From NCBI GenBank assembly GCA_030036975.1, contig JASHSE010000649.1:1-5910 (forward strand): a DNA stretch of 5,910 nt. The letters are read 5' to 3'. The stretch's first letter is position 1, and each line of letters opens with the position of its first letter. A program made the translations under genes and the position numbers. Positions 5,521 to 5,910 of this stretch are shown one piece after another. The notes below the pieces were generated by a model that saw only the letters and a program-made list of their open reading frames with translations, had not been told where the DNA came from and ran no database searches. This stretch comes from Xanthobacteraceae bacterium. Lineage in GTDB: Bacteria > Pseudomonadota > Alphaproteobacteria > Rhizobiales > Xanthobacteraceae.

Positions 5521-5910
5521 CGCCAAAGGGCTTCCCGAGAGCGCCGCATCGATTCGCCTATTAGGACGCCTCGAAAATTAAATTAGTACGAACAACCCGC
5601 CCGGTTTGCAGCCGCTCGCGGCAAACACCATGACAACGGCCACGATAGACGGCAAACACATAACGGACTGCGGCACTTTGCGCGGCGATCCGCGCGGCTG
5701 TCAGCGCCGCGACACACCCGCGCGCCGTTGTTCGACCGACGCCACGAAACGCGACGACTATGTGTCATTCTGACACGAGTTCCGCCGCTGCAATTTCCGA
5801 ATAGCGATGCCTGCGCCTGCCTCAAGGAACGGACAAGCCGCCGAACGCTCTTGAGGAAAACCGTGCTGCATTCCGTTTGCCAACATCGGCACCGGCTGGT
5901 CGACTTGGAT
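5521..5910. other. 390 bases without a convincing gene
   Basis: This stretch holds the presumed promoter region of the zinc-ribbon gene (an AT-rich patch at 5561-5588), a perfect dyad at 5762-5776, and an inverted repeat GTTTGC/GCAAAC at about 5606-5628. Several weak reading frames are also present. One is a minus-strand frame open from the right edge to TAG 5760-5758, ending NSCQNDT. Another is a plus-strand GTG at 5863 after GAGG (5853-5856), open to the edge. A third is a short minus frame at 5578-5661 with a Cys after a hydrophobic run. None shows a recognisable family, so none is called as a gene. Confidence 0.5.
5762..5776. promoter_or_regulatory. perfect 6-bp dyad with 3-nt spacer (operator-like)
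   Basis: GTGTCA (5762-5767) and TGACAC (5771-5776) are exact reverse complements around TTC. The site lies in a non-coding stretch near the right edge. A 15-bp symmetric site of this kind suits a dimeric repressor, but no regulator gene is visible and chance cannot be ruled out. It has no T-run, so a terminator is unlikely. Confidence 0.3.

Noticed and set aside
5583..5825. An 80-codon minus-strand frame beginning RQAQASLFGNCSGG
   Set aside because: The product is Arg- and Cys-rich without any motif, and the frame is just one of several open there. No ribosome site or homologous feature supports it.

Overview
The window reads as chromosomal DNA of a high-GC alphaproteobacterium, probably Hyphomicrobiales (a Bradyrhizobium, Rhodopseudomonas or Pseudolabrys type of genome). 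The basis is the strong G/C bias at third codon positions, the character of the polysaccharide proteins, a CCA-encoding tRNA-Pro, and a paired palindromic repeat that reads as FPRKRES...GPRWRGD when translated. The taxonomic placement is inference from pattern; no search was run.

Region 1 (1-578, minus strand) is the 5' part of a Wzz/GumC-type chain-length or export protein gene that runs off the left edge. It is divergent from the next block across a 178-bp intergenic region.

Region 2 (757-5030, plus strand) is a three-gene polysaccharide cluster: a GT4 glycosyltransferase, a polyprenyl-phosphate sugar phosphotransferase (the initiating enzyme), and a multi-spanning O-antigen ligase/Wzy-like polymerase. 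The priming enzyme and polymerase genes overlap by 4 bp. Together with region 1 this gives initiation, sugar addition, polymerisation and length control/export of a Wzx/Wzy-type exopolysaccharide or O-antigen. No flippase (Wzx) and no outer-membrane exporter (Wza) lie in the window.

Region 3 (about 5058-5222) is a tRNA-Pro(GGG) gene with a recognisable promoter and a hairpin downstream. Region 4 (5314-5520, minus) is a 68-residue zinc-ribbon protein gene. The last 390 bases hold no convincing gene; a perfect dyad and a few weak ORFs are recorded there.

The most notable feature is a pair of perfect 8-bp hairpins (3677-3737) of REP/BIME type lying inside the open frame at the start of the polymerase gene. 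They add a repeat-derived peptide to the N-terminus or displace the true start. I see no evidence of an entirely new system here; the rest is a recognisable polysaccharide locus plus housekeeping genes.
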